From the NCBI GenBank assembly GCA_016893485.2, contig JAFEKX020000001.1, positions 6,093,501-6,157,500 of the forward strand: a stretch of DNA of 64,000 nt, in the 5' to 3' direction. A program made the position numbers and the translations under genes. Below the pieces are notes generated by a model. It saw nothing but the letters and a program-made list of their open reading frames with translations, had not been told where the DNA came from and did not search any database. The DNA comes from Streptomyces sp. P3. Its GTDB lineage: Bacteria; Actinomycetota; Actinomycetes; Streptomycetales; Streptomycetaceae. Of the stretch, positions 9,752-18,651 are shown one piece after another. Position 1 is the stretch's first letter; every line of letters starts with the position of its first letter.

Positions 9752-10905
9752 ATGACGAGCCAGACCACGAACATCCCGAGCTCGGACCAGATCCGCCGGG
9801 CGCCGAAGGTTCTGCTGCACGACCACCTCGACGGCGGTCTCCGCCCGGGGACGATCGTCGAACTCGCCCGCGACGCCGGGTACTCCGAACTCCCGAGACC
9901 GACCCCGACAAGCTCGGCGTGTGGTTCGCCGAGGCCGCCGACTCCGGTTCGCTGGAGCGGTACTTGGAGACGTTCTCGCACACGGTCGCCGTGATGCAGA
10001 CCCGGGACGCGCTGATCCGGGTCGCCCGCGAGTGCGCCGAGGACCTCGCCGAGGACGGTGTCGTCTACGCGGAGGTGCGGTACGCGCCCGAGCAGCACCT
10101 CGACGGCGGGCTCAGCCTCGAAGAGGTCGTCGAGGCCGTCAACGAGGGCTTCCGGCAAGGGGAGTTGATCTCGCGGGAGAACGGGCGGCGGATTCGGGTG
10201 GGGGCGCTGCTCACCGCCATGCGGCACGCCGCCCGGGCGCTGGAGATCGCCGAACTCGCCAACCGTTACCGCGACTTGGGTGTCGTCGGCTTCGACATCG
10301 CGGGCGCGGAGGCCGGGTTCCCGCCCACCCGGCACCTGGACGCCTTCGAGTATCTGAAGCGCGAGAACAACCACTTCACGATCCACGCCGGTGAGGCCTT
10401 CGGGCTGCCGTCGATCTGGCAGGCGCTGCAGTGGTGCGGTGCCGACCGGCTCGGGCACGGGGTGCGGATCATCGACGACATCCAGGTGAAGGAGGACGGC
10501 TCGGTCGAGCTGGGGCGGCTCGCGTCGTACGTGCGCGACAAGCGCATCCCGCTGGAGCTGTGCCCCAGCTCCAACCTCCAGACCGGGGCCGCCGACTCCT
10601 ACGCCGAGCATCCGATCGGGCTGCTGCGCCGGCTGCACTTCAGGGCGACGGTCAACACCGACAACCGGCTCATGTCGCACACCAGCATGAGCCAGGAATT
10701 CGAGCACCTTGTCGAGGCGTTCGGTTATTCGCTCGACGACATGCAGTGGTTCTCCGTCAATGCTATGAAGTCAGCATTCATTCCTTTCGATGAACGACTC
10801 GCGATGATCAATGACGTGATCAAGCCCGGATATGCCGAGCTGAAATCCGAATGGCTGTTCCGGCAGACCGCCTCCACCAGCGGTTCTGTGGCCGAAGAGG
10901 GCTGA
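9752..10905 (+). CDS. add: Adenosine deaminase (frameshifted)
   Basis: Converts adenosine and deoxyadenosine to inosine and deoxyinosine, which the PNP in this window can then split. The TIM-barrel metal ligands His23 and His25 are in LLHDHLDG. TIHAGEAFG holds the third histidine and the catalytic Glu context. The C-terminal strand is VNTDNRLMS, with Asn in place of the second Asp of the usual TDDP. One base is lost near 9893; joined the protein is about 384 residues, normal for the actinobacterial type. The frame is clean after 9919. The palindrome directly upstream links its control to deoC and PNP. Confidence 0.95.
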
Positions 10906-11046
10906 ACGGGGGAGCGGGGCGGGACCGGAGTGCGGGCGGGTGTTCACAATCCGTCCGCATTTCGATGTTTGCGGCGGGTGCCGTCGCGTGTTTACGGTCT
11001 TGGACCGCTCACATTCCCCGTCACCCCATTCAAGGACGCATTCACC

Positions 11047-11406
11047 ATGAAGCAGTCTGCTGCCAAGACCCTCGGTGTCGCCGCCCTCGGTGCCGCTTTC
11101 GCCGCTGTCGGCGCGGGTGCCGCGAGCGCCGCTCCGGCGCTTCCGGACGCCACCCAGGCGCTGGGTTCCGTGACCCACACGCTGCCCGCGGAGAACGTCG
11201 CCAAGGCGCTGCCGGGTGCCGGCCAGGCGCTCAGCCAGGCGCAGCCCGCGCTCGCCGGTGGTCTGTCCGCCGTGCAGCCGGCCGCCGAGAAGGTCCTGGC
11301 CGACGGTCCGACCGCGCCCGTCGCCGGGCTGCTGGGCGGACTGCCCCTGTCGCAGACGGGCCTCCCCACGCACGGCCTGCCGCTGAACGGCATCCCGCTG
11401 GGCTGA
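11047..11406 (+). CDS. Small secreted Ala-rich protein
   Basis: Intact 119-residue protein. Residues 1-28 form a Sec signal peptide with cleavage expected after ASAA. The mature part is short, rich in Ala, Gly, Leu and Pro, and repeats ALP/GLP turns, ending in LPLNGIPLG with no wall-sorting motif or cysteine. Function is unknown. A similarly built protein lies at 17257. It ends at a 20-bp hairpin shared with the convergent pspC gene. Confidence 0.8.
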   Translation: MKQSAAKTLGVAALGAAFAAVGAGAASAAPALPDATQALGSVTHTLPAENVAKALPGAGQALSQAQPALAGGLSAVQPAAEKVLADGPTAPVAGLLGGLPLSQTGLPTHGLPLNGIPLG

Positions 11407-11420
11407 CCCCACCCCCGCAC

Positions 11421-11467
11421 ACGCCGATGGGGCGCACCCCTGGACGAGGGGTGCGCCCCATCGGCGT
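11421..11467. terminator. Bidirectional terminator
   Basis: A 20-bp perfect stem, 11421-11440 pairing with 11448-11467, with a 7-base loop TGGACGA. It stands between two convergent genes, 15 bases from each, and can serve both. Confidence 0.9.
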
Positions 11468-11482
11468 ACGCGCGCCGGGTGC

Positions 11483-11686
11483 TCACCAGGCCTCGGTGCG
11501 CACCTTGTCCTCGGCCGGGAACAGGATCCACAGCGCGATGTAGAGCAGGAACTGCGGGCCGGGCAGCAGGCAGGAGACCAGGAAGATCACCCGCATCGTG
11601 GTCGCGGAGGTCCCGAAGCGCCGCGCCAACGCAGCGCACACTCCGCCGATCATGCGGCCTTGGGTGGGGCGGGCAATGGCGGTCAT
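11483..11686 (-). CDS. PspC-domain membrane protein
   Basis: A 67-residue protein starting at 11686 behind AAGGAGCC. The PspC signature is visible: the N-terminal GRMIGGVCAALARRFG, then ATTMRVIFLVSCLLPG, and a membrane helix FLLYIALWILFP before a charged tail. In actinobacteria such small PspC proteins are membrane-bound and often tied to envelope stress. No partner gene is adjacent here; the VanZ protein lies directly upstream on the same strand. Confidence 0.85.
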   Translation of the reverse strand: MTAIARPTQGRMIGGVCAALARRFGTSATTMRVIFLVSCLLPGPQFLLYIALWILFPAEDKVRTEAW

Positions 11687-11779
11687 GATGGGCTCCTTCG
11701 CGAGTGGCTGTCCGAGGCCCCCGTGTGGTTGCCTCATCTGTCTTCAACCGTACGGAGCCGCCGTCCGCACCGCGTCGCT

Positions 11780-12329
11780 CTACGGTGCGATGCCGACCCT
11801 GGGAATCGTCGGGGTCCGGCCCTGAGTCGGTTCCTCCTGGAGGACGGTCGGCGGGGGCCCGTCTCGGCCCTGCGGCGGAGCCAGGCGCGGGCCGCCGGGA
11901 CGATCGCGGCGTGGGCCATGGCGACGCCCACCGTGTTCATCAGCAGGGAGTCGATGTCCACGACCTGGCCCGGCACCCCGGTCTGGAGCAGTTCGATGCC
12001 CAGGGAGATCAGGGCGCCCGCGGCGACCGTGCGGATGAAGGACGCGAGCGGGGAGACATGGAGCCGGCCGCTGACCGTCGGGAGGAGGATGCCCAGGGGG
12101 GCCAGCAGGGCGAGGCCCTCACCGATCCGCTTCGACGCCTCGGGCCAGCCCATCGCCAGGTCGGCTCTGATGCTGGCCAGCGGGTGCAGGTTCGGGGCAT
12201 CACCCAGGGGACGTCCCGGGGGCGCAGCGTGACCCAGGCGACGAGCACGAGATGTGCGACGAGGAGGACACCTCCTGCCACACGGATGCGAATCGCGGCG
12301 CTGCCGCCGATGGAGCCTTGACGCTGCAC
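11780..12329 (-). CDS. VanZ-family membrane protein (frameshifted)
   Basis: The N-terminal helix IRVAGGVLLVAHLVLVAWVT is followed by TLRP, the usual VanZ opening. The family core ISLGIELLQTG...VVDIDSLLMNTVGV is clear and carries the conserved E, Q, D and N. Breaks near 12205 and 11865 interrupt it. I take GTG 12329 (MQRQGSIGG) as the start, and TAG at 11780 as the end after a tail reading TVLQEEPTQGRTPTIPRVG. VanZ proteins are linked to lipoglycopeptide tolerance and envelope functions, but no resistance genes surround it. Same strand as pspC and the afsQ operon. Confidence 0.8.
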
Positions 12330-12446
12330 GCCCCACAAGACGCCCTGTCCGGCACGATCGGTTCCGGGTAGGTGCCACGCACCAGGGTGAGGCCTGCGCC
12401 ACACGCCCCTTTTCGCGCCCCGTTCACCGGCGTGGCGCCCGCGGTT

Positions 12447-13061
12447 TCAGCCGTCCGTCACCTCGCTGGACGGCGGTGCCTTGGTGCCGGGGTCGGTGCG
12501 GACGTCGTCCGTGCACGCGTAGCGGCGCAGCGGGGTGCCGTCCGGGCCGCCGAGGATCACGGAGCCGTCGCCCTCGGCCGCGGCCGAGTCGGAGAACGTA
12601 CAGACGATCTGGGCGAGCGCGTACGACGTGAGGTCGGCCGGTGAATTGCTCAGCCGCAGCGCGTCCTTGGGGTCCCTCGCCCGGGGCCCGCTCACCGTCA
12701 TGCCGCCGCGCACGTCGGTGGTGTACCCGGCGTCCCGCTCGCCCGAGGACGGCGACTCGGCGAGCTGGTCGAGCAGCCCCTGGGCCACGATGACCCGGCG
12801 CTGCACGTCCGCCGTGCCGTCGGGCACCTGTACCGCCCGGTCGACGGTCACCAGCGACGACCCGCACAGCAGGAACACCTGCACGGGGACCCCGCGCGCG
12901 GCCTGCGGCGACACGTCCGGCTCGGTGAGCGTGCACGGCACCCGCGAGGGCGCCGCCCCGAAGTCGGTCGGCACCTCGGTGGCCCGGATCCCGCACCCGG
13001 CGAGCAGCAGCCCGAGCAGCGGAAGGGCGACTGCGCTGCCGTAGCGGCGTCGTACGGTCAT
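12447..13061 (-). CDS. Lipoprotein of the afsQ operon
   Basis: An intact 204-residue protein with an N-terminal signal and lipobox LLLAGC, cysteine near residue 24. The mature region has VPCTLTEPDVSPQAARGVPV and conserved cysteines (LLCGSS, IVCTFSD, YACTDD) that could pair outside the cell. Its ATG overlaps the afsQ2 stop, so it is coupled to the kinase. The position matches the lipoprotein gene next to afsQ2 in S. coelicolor. A role as sensory accessory of AfsQ2 is an inference from this coupling. Confidence 0.85.
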   Translation of the reverse strand: MTVRRRYGSAVALPLLGLLLAGCGIRATEVPTDFGAAPSRVPCTLTEPDVSPQAARGVPVQVFLLCGSSLVTVDRAVQVPDGTADVQRRVIVAQGLLDQLAESPSSGERDAGYTTDVRGGMTVSGPRARDPKDALRLSNSPADLTSYALAQIVCTFSDSAAAEGDGSVILGGPDGTPLRRYACTDDVRTDPGTKAPPSSEVTDG

Positions 13062-14641
13062 GGCGCGTTCTCCTCGGGGCCGGAGCCCTCGCCCTTCTCG
13101 CCGTTCTCGGTGTCGGGTTCCTCCGTGAGCGCGGAGGCGTCCCTGGGCAGGCGGAGGGTGAACACCGCGCCGCCGTCGGGGAGTTGGCGGCGGTGATCTC
13201 GCCGCCGTGGATGTGGGCGTTCTCCAGGGCGATGGAGAGGCCGAGGCCGCTGCCCTCGGAGCGGGGCCGGGAGGCGCTCGCCTTGTAGAAGCGGTCGAAG
13301 ACGTGCGGCAGGACGTCCTCGGGGATGCCGGGGCCGTGGTCGCGCACGGCGATGACGAGGTCGTCGTCCTCCAGGCGGACCGAGACGCGGACCGGGAGCC
13401 GCCGTGCTTGAGGGCGTTGCCGATGAGGTTGGCGAGGATGACGTCGAGGCGGCGCGGGTCGAGCCGGGAGTGGATGCCGCGCTCGGCGTCCAGGTCGACG
13501 GCGTCCAGCCAGGCGCGGGCGTCGATGCACGCGGTGATCTGGTCGGCGATGTCGACGTCGTCGAGGACCAGCCGGGCGGTGCCCGCGTCGAAGCGGGTGA
13601 CCTCCATCAGGTTCTCGACGAGGTCGCCGAGCCGCTTGGTCTCGCTGACGACGAGGCGTACGGCGGGCTCGATCATCGGGTCCACGCTGCCGGTCTCGGC
13701 GTCGAGTTCCTCTTCCAGGACCTCCACCACGGCCGTGATCGCGGTCAGCGGGGTGCGCAGCTCGTGCGACATGTCGGCGACGAAGCGGCGCGAGGCGTCG
13801 TCGCGGGCGGCCATGTCGGCGACCCGTTTCTCCAGCGCCTCGGCAGTCTGGTTGAACGTCCGTGACAGCTCGGCGAGTTCATCGGTCCCGGAGACCCGCA
13901 GCCGGGTGTCGAGCTTGCCCTCGCCGAGCCGGCGCGCGGCGATGCCGAGCCGGTGCACGGGCTTGAGGACGGTCGTCGCGGCGGCCTGCGCGAGCAGCGC
14001 GGAACCGATCAGCGCGAGCCCGGTGGCGATACCCAGCGACCAGGCAAGGGAGTTGAGGTCCTTGGCCTCCGGCTCAAGGGACTTGAGCATGTAGCCGGTC
14101 GGCCCGCCGCCGATCATCCGCGTCCCGGCCACCAGATAGGGCGTGCCGTGCTCGGTGACCCGCTGCCAGTACAGGTGGTACGGCTCCTTGTTGCCGTCGG
14201 ACACCGACTGCTGCTTGTTCACCGCCGTCCGCAGCGACTTGGGCACGTCCTCCAGCGAAAAGCCGTTCAGGCCGCCGGAGTTGCCGTAGACCGTCTTGTC
14301 GTTCGTGTCCTCGGCGACGAGCAGGACGCTGAAGCGCTGGCTGCTGTTGGCCATCTGGCCCGCCGTGCGCATCAGTTCGTCCTGGGTGGGGTGGACGGGC
14401 AGCGCGCCGGCGCGGTTCTGCATCTCCTGGCGGAAGTCGCGCAGGACCGCGTCCTGGGCGCGGGTGAGGACCGCCTCGCGGTTGAGCCAGTACGCGATGC
14501 CGGACGCGGACACGGCGGCCGTCAGCGCGACCAGGCCGAAGACCACGACCAACCTGAGGCGCAGGCTGGTGAAGCGCAGCCGCCACAGAACTCCCTTACG
14601 ACCCGGGCGCCAGCCGCGGATCCCCCTGGTGCGTCGGTCAC
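13058..14641 (-). CDS. afsQ2: Sensor histidine kinase AfsQ2 (frameshifted)
   Basis: Membrane sensor kinase partner of AfsQ1. The order is: first membrane helix (LVVVFGLVALTAAVSAS), an extracytoplasmic sensor loop of about 150 residues, second helix, HAMP (LGIAARRLGEGKLDTRL), HisKA with the phosphorylated His in MSHELRTPL, then HATPase boxes NLIGNALKHGG, RDHGPGIPEDV and GSGLGLSIALE. Breaks lie near 13400 and 13180. A loss in the G run near 14618 is also likely, because GTG 14641 overlaps the afsQ1 stop and gives the expected MTDAPG opening. The order response regulator, kinase, lipoprotein is the known afsQ arrangement. Confidence 0.93.
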
Positions 14642-15324
14642 TGAGGCGAGTCCAGGCGGTAGCCGACGCCGCGCACGGTACGGATGAGCGTCGGGGACGA
14701 GGGGATGTCCTCGACCTTGGCGCGCAGCCGCTGGACACACGCGTCCACCAGCCGCGAGTCACCGAGGTAGTCGTGCTCCCACACCAGCCGCAGCAACTGC
14801 TGCCGGGACAGGGCCTGTCCGGGCCGGCGGCTCAGCTCCAGGAGCAACCGCAGCTCGGTGGGCGTGAGTTGGAGGTCCTCGCCGTTCTTCGTGACGGTCA
14901 TCGCGGCGCGGTCGATCACCAGCGAACCGAACGTGGCCGCGTCGTTGGCCTCGCGCTCCCCGCGCCGCAGCACGGCCCGGATGCGGGCGTCGAGCACACG
15001 CCCCTGCACGGGTTTGACCACGTAGTCGTCGGCGCCGGACTCCAGTCCGACGACGATGTCGATGTCGTCACTGCGCGCGGTGAGCAGAATGATCGGCAGC
15101 TGGTCCGTGCGCCGGATACGACGGCACACCTCGAAACCGTCGATGCCGGGCAGCATCACATCCAGCACGATCAGGTCCGGCCGCTGCTCACGCAACAGCT
15201 TCAGACCGTCCTCGCCGCTGGCAGCGGTGGCTACCCGGTGTCCCTGGCGCGTCAGAGAGAGCTCCAGGGCCGTCCGGATGGCGTCGTCGTCCTCGATCAG
15301 CAACAGGGAAGGCACGGGGCTCAT
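14638..15324 (-). CDS. afsQ1: Response regulator AfsQ1, OmpR family
   Basis: A 228-residue intact protein. The receiver domain has acidic EDDD near residue 11, phospho-acceptor Asp55 in LIVLDVMLPG and the Lys of VVKPV. The C-terminal winged helix has LTPTELRLLLEL, DSRLVDACVQRLRAKVED and IRTVRGVGYR. Start 15324 (MSPVPSLLLIEDD) is chosen because upstream codons belong to the promoter. AfsQ1 is known in S. coelicolor to control antibiotic genes and sigQ under particular nitrogen conditions. It is divergent from sigQ across a 257-base gap holding an AfsQ1-type box. Confidence 0.96.
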   Translation of the reverse strand: MSPVPSLLLIEDDDAIRTALELSLTRQGHRVATAASGEDGLKLLREQRPDLIVLDVMLPGIDGFEVCRRIRRTDQLPIILLTARSDDIDIVVGLESGADDYVVKPVQGRVLDARIRAVLRRGEREANDAATFGSLVIDRAAMTVTKNGEDLQLTPTELRLLLELSRRPGQALSRQQLLRLVWEHDYLGDSRLVDACVQRLRAKVEDIPSSPTLIRTVRGVGYRLDSPQ

Positions 15325-15459
15325 TCTGGCCCATGGCGGGCCGGGGTTTCGACACCTGTACGTGTACGTAGCCCTCGCAGGCACGTGTGCGCACTCCTAG
15401 CGCCCTTTTCTGTGACCGGACTGTCCGTTTTCTGAGGTCGGCGCCGGAGACCGGGCCCT

Positions 15460-15475
15460 GTGACAGGTCTGTGAC
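15460..15475 (+). promoter_or_regulatory. Probable AfsQ1 binding box
   Basis: GTGAC at 15460-15464, six bases, then GTGAC at 15471-15475. This fits the AfsQ1 consensus GTnAC-n6-GTnAC as I remember it, and the sigQ-afsQ1 gap is where such a site is known. It lies 106 bases upstream of the sigQ start. Confidence 0.8.
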
Positions 15476-15581
15476 AGTCGGGGGACACGTCCATGAAGTG
15501 ACCCCGGCAGGATTTTCGGCACAGGCAAGGAACCACGCCGGAAGATCCGAACACCGGGCAAGTCCACTACGGGGGCGCGAG

Positions 15582-16316
15582 ATGAACACGCTGCACAGCA
15601 CCAGCAACAACGCAGTCATCACGCGTCTGCACGACGTCACCCGGGGTTCCGAGAAGTCCGGCGCTGTGAGCGGGCGGGGGTGCGCTCGCAGCGCCGGGCG
15701 TCAGCACACCGGTTACATGACGGTGGTTGACGCGCACACGGGGAGGCGCACGGGGAAGCGGGTACAGGGAGGACACGGGGAGCGTCGTTCGCTGTCGGAG
15801 GCGGAGTTCACCGCCTACGTCCAGGAGCGCCGCGCCTCCCTGTACGCGACCGCCTACCACCTGACCGGCGACCGCTTCGAGGCCGAGGACCTGCTGCAGA
15901 GCGCGCTGTTCTCGACGTACAGGGCGTGGGACCGGATCAGCGACAAGGCCGCGGTCGGGGGCTATCTCCGCCGCACCATGACGAACCTGCACATCAGCGC
16001 GTGGCGCCGCCGCAAGCTGAACGAGTACCCGACCGAGGAGCTGCCGGAGACGCCCGGCGACACGGACGCGATGCGCGGCACGGAGCTGCGCGCGGTCCTG
16101 TGGCAGGCGCTGTCCCGGCTGCCGGAACTCCAGCGCACCATGCTGGTCCTCCGCTACTACGAGGGCCGCACGGACCCGGAGATCGCGGAGATCCTCGACA
16201 TCAGTGTCGGCACGGTGAAGTCCAGCATCTGGCGGTCGCTCCGCCGCATGCGCGAGGACGAGGTCCTCAGCTTCGGCCGTGACGAGGAAGACGCCTTCGG
16301 GGAGCTTGTCGCCTGA
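15582..16316 (+). CDS. sigQ: ECF sigma factor SigQ
   Basis: An intact 244-residue SigE-type ECF sigma factor. The start MNTLHSTSNNAV is at 15582. An unusual N-terminal extension of about 70 residues, rich in Gly, Arg and Thr, precedes sigma region 2 (LYATAYHLTGDRFEAEDLLQ). Region 4 is LSRLPELQRTMLVLRYYEG with DPEIAEILDISVGTVKSSIW. In S. coelicolor sigQ is divergent from afsQ1 and activated by it; the arrangement here is the same. No anti-sigma gene is next to it. Confidence 0.95.
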   Translation: MNTLHSTSNNAVITRLHDVTRGSEKSGAVSGRGCARSAGRQHTGYMTVVDAHTGRRTGKRVQGGHGERRSLSEAEFTAYVQERRASLYATAYHLTGDRFEAEDLLQSALFSTYRAWDRISDKAAVGGYLRRTMTNLHISAWRRRKLNEYPTEELPETPGDTDAMRGTELRAVLWQALSRLPELQRTMLVLRYYEGRTDPEIAEILDISVGTVKSSIWRSLRRMREDEVLSFGRDEEDAFGELVA

Positions 16317-16432
16317 GGGTTCGGGGGATGGGTAACGGGGAGGTCCGGGAGACCACGGGGGTCGGTACCGGGGGGTGCCGACGGGGTCACCGGGACCATG
16401 GGGGAAACACGGGGAAGTACCACGGGGAACGA

Positions 16433-16478
16433 AAAGAGCGGGACTGGAGGGCCGGGGGTCCGTCCAGTCCCGCTCTTT
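16433..16478. terminator. Bidirectional terminator after sigQ
   Basis: A 16-bp perfect stem, AAAGAGCGGGACTGGA at 16433 with its complement ending at 16478, and a 14-base GC-rich loop. The A/T ends provide an A run on one side and TTT on the other, suited to both sigQ and the convergent kinase gene. The short gap before it has several ACGGGG-type reiterations. Confidence 0.9.
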
Positions 16479-16487
16479 CGTACGGGG

Positions 16488-17129
16488 TCAGGTGCTGGGC
16501 GTGGGGGCCGCCGCAGGGCGCCGCCCCACCGCCGCGGCGGCCAGCCGGCCCAGCGCCTCGTCCTTGCCGCAGGCGTACGCGCCGAGCCCGGTCTGCCGGG
16601 CCACGATCGACCGCTCGAGCCGCATCAGCCGCCAGCCCCGCCGCACCAGGAACGGCACGGACTTACGGCCCTCCTTGAGATCCCGCAGGAAACGGCGCCG
16701 GAAGGTGCGCACCGGGCCCCGGCTCAGGCACAGCGCGTCCGCGAGCACGCCCAGCTCCTGGCAGCGGGTGATGACCTCGGCGGCGAAGATGCCCTCCGCT
16801 ATGAACAGCGGGGTACGGCCCACGTCGACCGCCTCCGTGCCCGTGCGCGCGCTGAGCGAGAGGTCGTAGACCGGCACGTCCGTACGGCCGGTGCGGCACA
16901 GCTCGACGATCGCGGTGACCGCGACGTCCGCGTCCCAGGAGTCGGGGTGGTCCCAGTCGATGTCCGAACTCCCCGCCACCAGCGGCAGCGTCGGGTCGTC
17001 GCCCTCTTTGTAGAAGTCGTCGAGCCGCAGCACGGGCAGGCCGGACCGGGCGGAGACGAGGGACTTGCCGGAACCCGAGGGGCCGCACAGCAGCACGACA
17101 CGGGCCGGTGACGGGGAAAGGATGCTCAC
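16488..17129 (-). CDS. Uridine kinase-like P-loop kinase
   Basis: An intact frame; the GTG start at 17129 gives 213 residues. Walker A is GPSGSGKS near residue 17. LRLDDFYKEGDDPTLP is the substrate-binding region typical of uridine kinases and related phosphoribulokinase-like enzymes. DIDWDHPDSWD follows, then a strand IAEGIFAAE and the Arg-rich lid RTFRRRFLRDLKEGR. The length suits the family, but whether uridine is the true substrate cannot be seen. It converges on sigQ, and near nucleoside salvage genes a pyrimidine ribonucleoside kinase role is plausible. Confidence 0.8.
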   Translation of the reverse strand: MSILSPSPARVVLLCGPSGSGKSLVSARSGLPVLRLDDFYKEGDDPTLPLVAGSSDIDWDHPDSWDADVAVTAIVELCRTGRTDVPVYDLSLSARTGTEAVDVGRTPLFIAEGIFAAEVITRCQELGVLADALCLSRGPVRTFRRRFLRDLKEGRKSVPFLVRRGWRLMRLERSIVARQTGLGAYACGKDEALGRLAAAAVGRRPAAAPTPST

Positions 17130-17256
17130 GGGACACCAGTTTGACGCATTCCGTACGTCCTGCCGACCCCGCGGGTCGCCAGTGGAACGCGCATCACACG
17201 TCAACTACCCTTCGTGCTGACCTGATTACCCTGCGCACCAGAAGGTGGCACCAGCG

Positions 17257-17747
17257 ATGGCACGACACACGCCCTCCCAGCATCCGACCGCACAGCGGGC
17301 CCTGGTCGCCCTCGCGACCGCCGGAGTCGCCCTCGGCGCGGGGGCGGCGTCGGCCGCCGCGGACACCGCGCCGGTTGTCGACGTGATGCGGACGCGGCCC
17401 ACGTCTCTGGGCAAGATCGACCCCGCGGCGGGGCTCGGCGCCCTCACCGGCACGGTGGGCTATGTCACCGGGCCTGTTGCCGGCCTCAAGCCCACCCCCT
17501 TGCGGGTACGGGAGTTGACCCGCTCGACAACGGGGTCGCGACCCAGCTCGCGGACTTTCAGCCGCTTGCCTCGCAGGCGTTGACGGGGCCGGTTGCCGAG
17601 GCTCAGTCGATCGGGAGCATGCCGGTGGTGGGGCAGGTGACCGGGTTGCTCGGGGGTGAGGTGCGGGGGCGGCTCGGGGACTGCGGACCTGGTGCCGGGT
17701 GCTCGTCCCGTCGTGGCTGGTCGCGCAGTTCCCCGCGCCCCTACTGA
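17257..17747 (+). CDS. Small secreted protein (frameshifted; ending uncertain)
   Basis: Start 17257 follows GAAGGTGG at a good distance. Residues 1-35 are a signal peptide (LVALATAGVALGAGAASA, then A). The mature part is low in aromatic residues with DPAAGLGALTGTVGYVTG, and after a loss near 17500 continues DPLDNGVATQLADFQPLAS and VVGQVTGLLGG. The true protein may stop soon after LLGG. In the frame as sequenced it runs on through the dispersed repeat to TGA at 17745-17747. Build and length resemble the secreted protein at 11047. Function unknown. Confidence 0.55.
17715..17742 (-). repeat. Dispersed GC-rich repeat, copy 2
   Basis: Reverse-orientation copy: GGCTGGTCGCGCAGTTCCCC followed by GCGCCCCT. 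It lies between the secreted-protein gene and the convergent aldehyde dehydrogenase, and may form the tail of the former's open frame. Confidence 0.85.
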
Positions 17748-17763
17748 GCGGCCCGCGGCCTGC

Positions 17764-18651
17764 TCAGTAGGACGAGCCGCCTGCCCCCAGCGAACCCGTG
17801 GGGTGCCAGACCGTCTTCGTCTCCAGGAAGGCTGTCAGGCGGTCGATGCCGGGGGTCTCCGCGTAATCCACAGGCTGTGGACGGAAGACCCGCTTGAGGT
17901 TGTCGGCCGCTGCGATCTCCAGGTCCTTCGCCAGTACGTCGTCCGCGCCCGCCAAGTCGATGGCGTTGACGTCCTGGTGGGCGGCCAGGGGGTCGCGATC
18001 TCCGCCGTCGCGCCGGAGAGGATGTTGACCACTCCGCCGGGCAGGTCGGAGGTGGCCAGGACCTCGCCCAACGACAGGGCGGGGAGCGGGGACTTCTCGC
18101 TGGCGACGACGATGACCGTGTTGCCGGTCGCGATCGCCGGGGCGATCACCGAGATCAGGCCGAGGAACGAGGATTCCTGGGGGCCAGGACGGTGACCACG
18201 CCCGTCGGCTCGGGGAGGAGAGGTTGAAGTACGGGCCCGCCACCGGGTTCGCGCCGCCGACCACCTGGGCGATCTTGTCCGTCCAGCCCGCGTACCAGAC
18301 CCAGCGGTCGATCGCCGCGTCGACCACGGCGGCCGCCTTCGCCTTCGACAGGCCCTCCGCGTCCGCGACCTCACGCGTGAACTGGTCCTTGCGGCCCTCC
18401 AGCATCTCGGCGATGCGGTAGAGGATCTGGCCGCGGTTGTACGCCGTCGCGCCGGACCAGCCGCCGAACGCCTTGCGGGCGGCCACGACCGCGTCACGGG
18501 CGTCCTTGCGGGAGGACTGCGGTGCGTTCGCGAGCCACTTGCCCTTGGAGTCGGTCACTTCGTACACCCGGCCGCTCTCACTACGGGGGAACTTGCCCCC
18601 GACGTACAGCTTGTAGGTCTTGAAGACTGAGAGTCGATCAACTGTGCTCAT
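17764..18651 (-). CDS. Short aldehyde dehydrogenase-like protein lacking the catalytic domain (frameshifted)
   Basis: About 295 residues when joined across breaks near 18220, 18185 and 17990; normal aldehyde dehydrogenases have about 480-500. The N-terminal part keeps the NAD-fold half (YKLYVGGKFPRSESG, ATGNTVIVVASE, DLPGGVVNILSG). The region that should carry the catalytic Glu and Cys is absent; the protein passes to a short tail DNLKRVFRPQ...TVWHPTG. Its ATG overlaps the end of the full-length enzyme gene. ALDH16-type proteins consist of a complete domain fused to such a Cys-less domain, so these two genes look like a split ALDH16 pair. The role is probably structural. Confidence 0.75.
   Translation of the reverse strand: MSTVDRLSVFKTYKLYVGGKFPRSESGRVYEVTDSKGKWLANAPQSSRKDARDAVVAARKAFGGWSGATAYNRGQILYRIAEMLEGRKDQFTREVADAEGLSKAKAAAVVDAAIDRWVWYAGWTDKIAQVVGGANPVAGPYFNLSSPSRRAWSPSWPPGILVPRPDLGDRPGDRDRQHGHRRRQREVPAPRPVVGRGPGHLRPARRSGQHPLRRDGGDRDPLAAHQDVNAIDLAGADDVLAKDLEIAAADNLKRVFRPQPVDYAETPGIDRLTAFLETKTVWHPTGSLGAGGSSY

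Noticed and set aside
16328..16432. ACGGGG reiterations after sigQ as a regulatory array
   Set aside because: Spacing is irregular and the sequence lies between two genes' ends next to a terminator.
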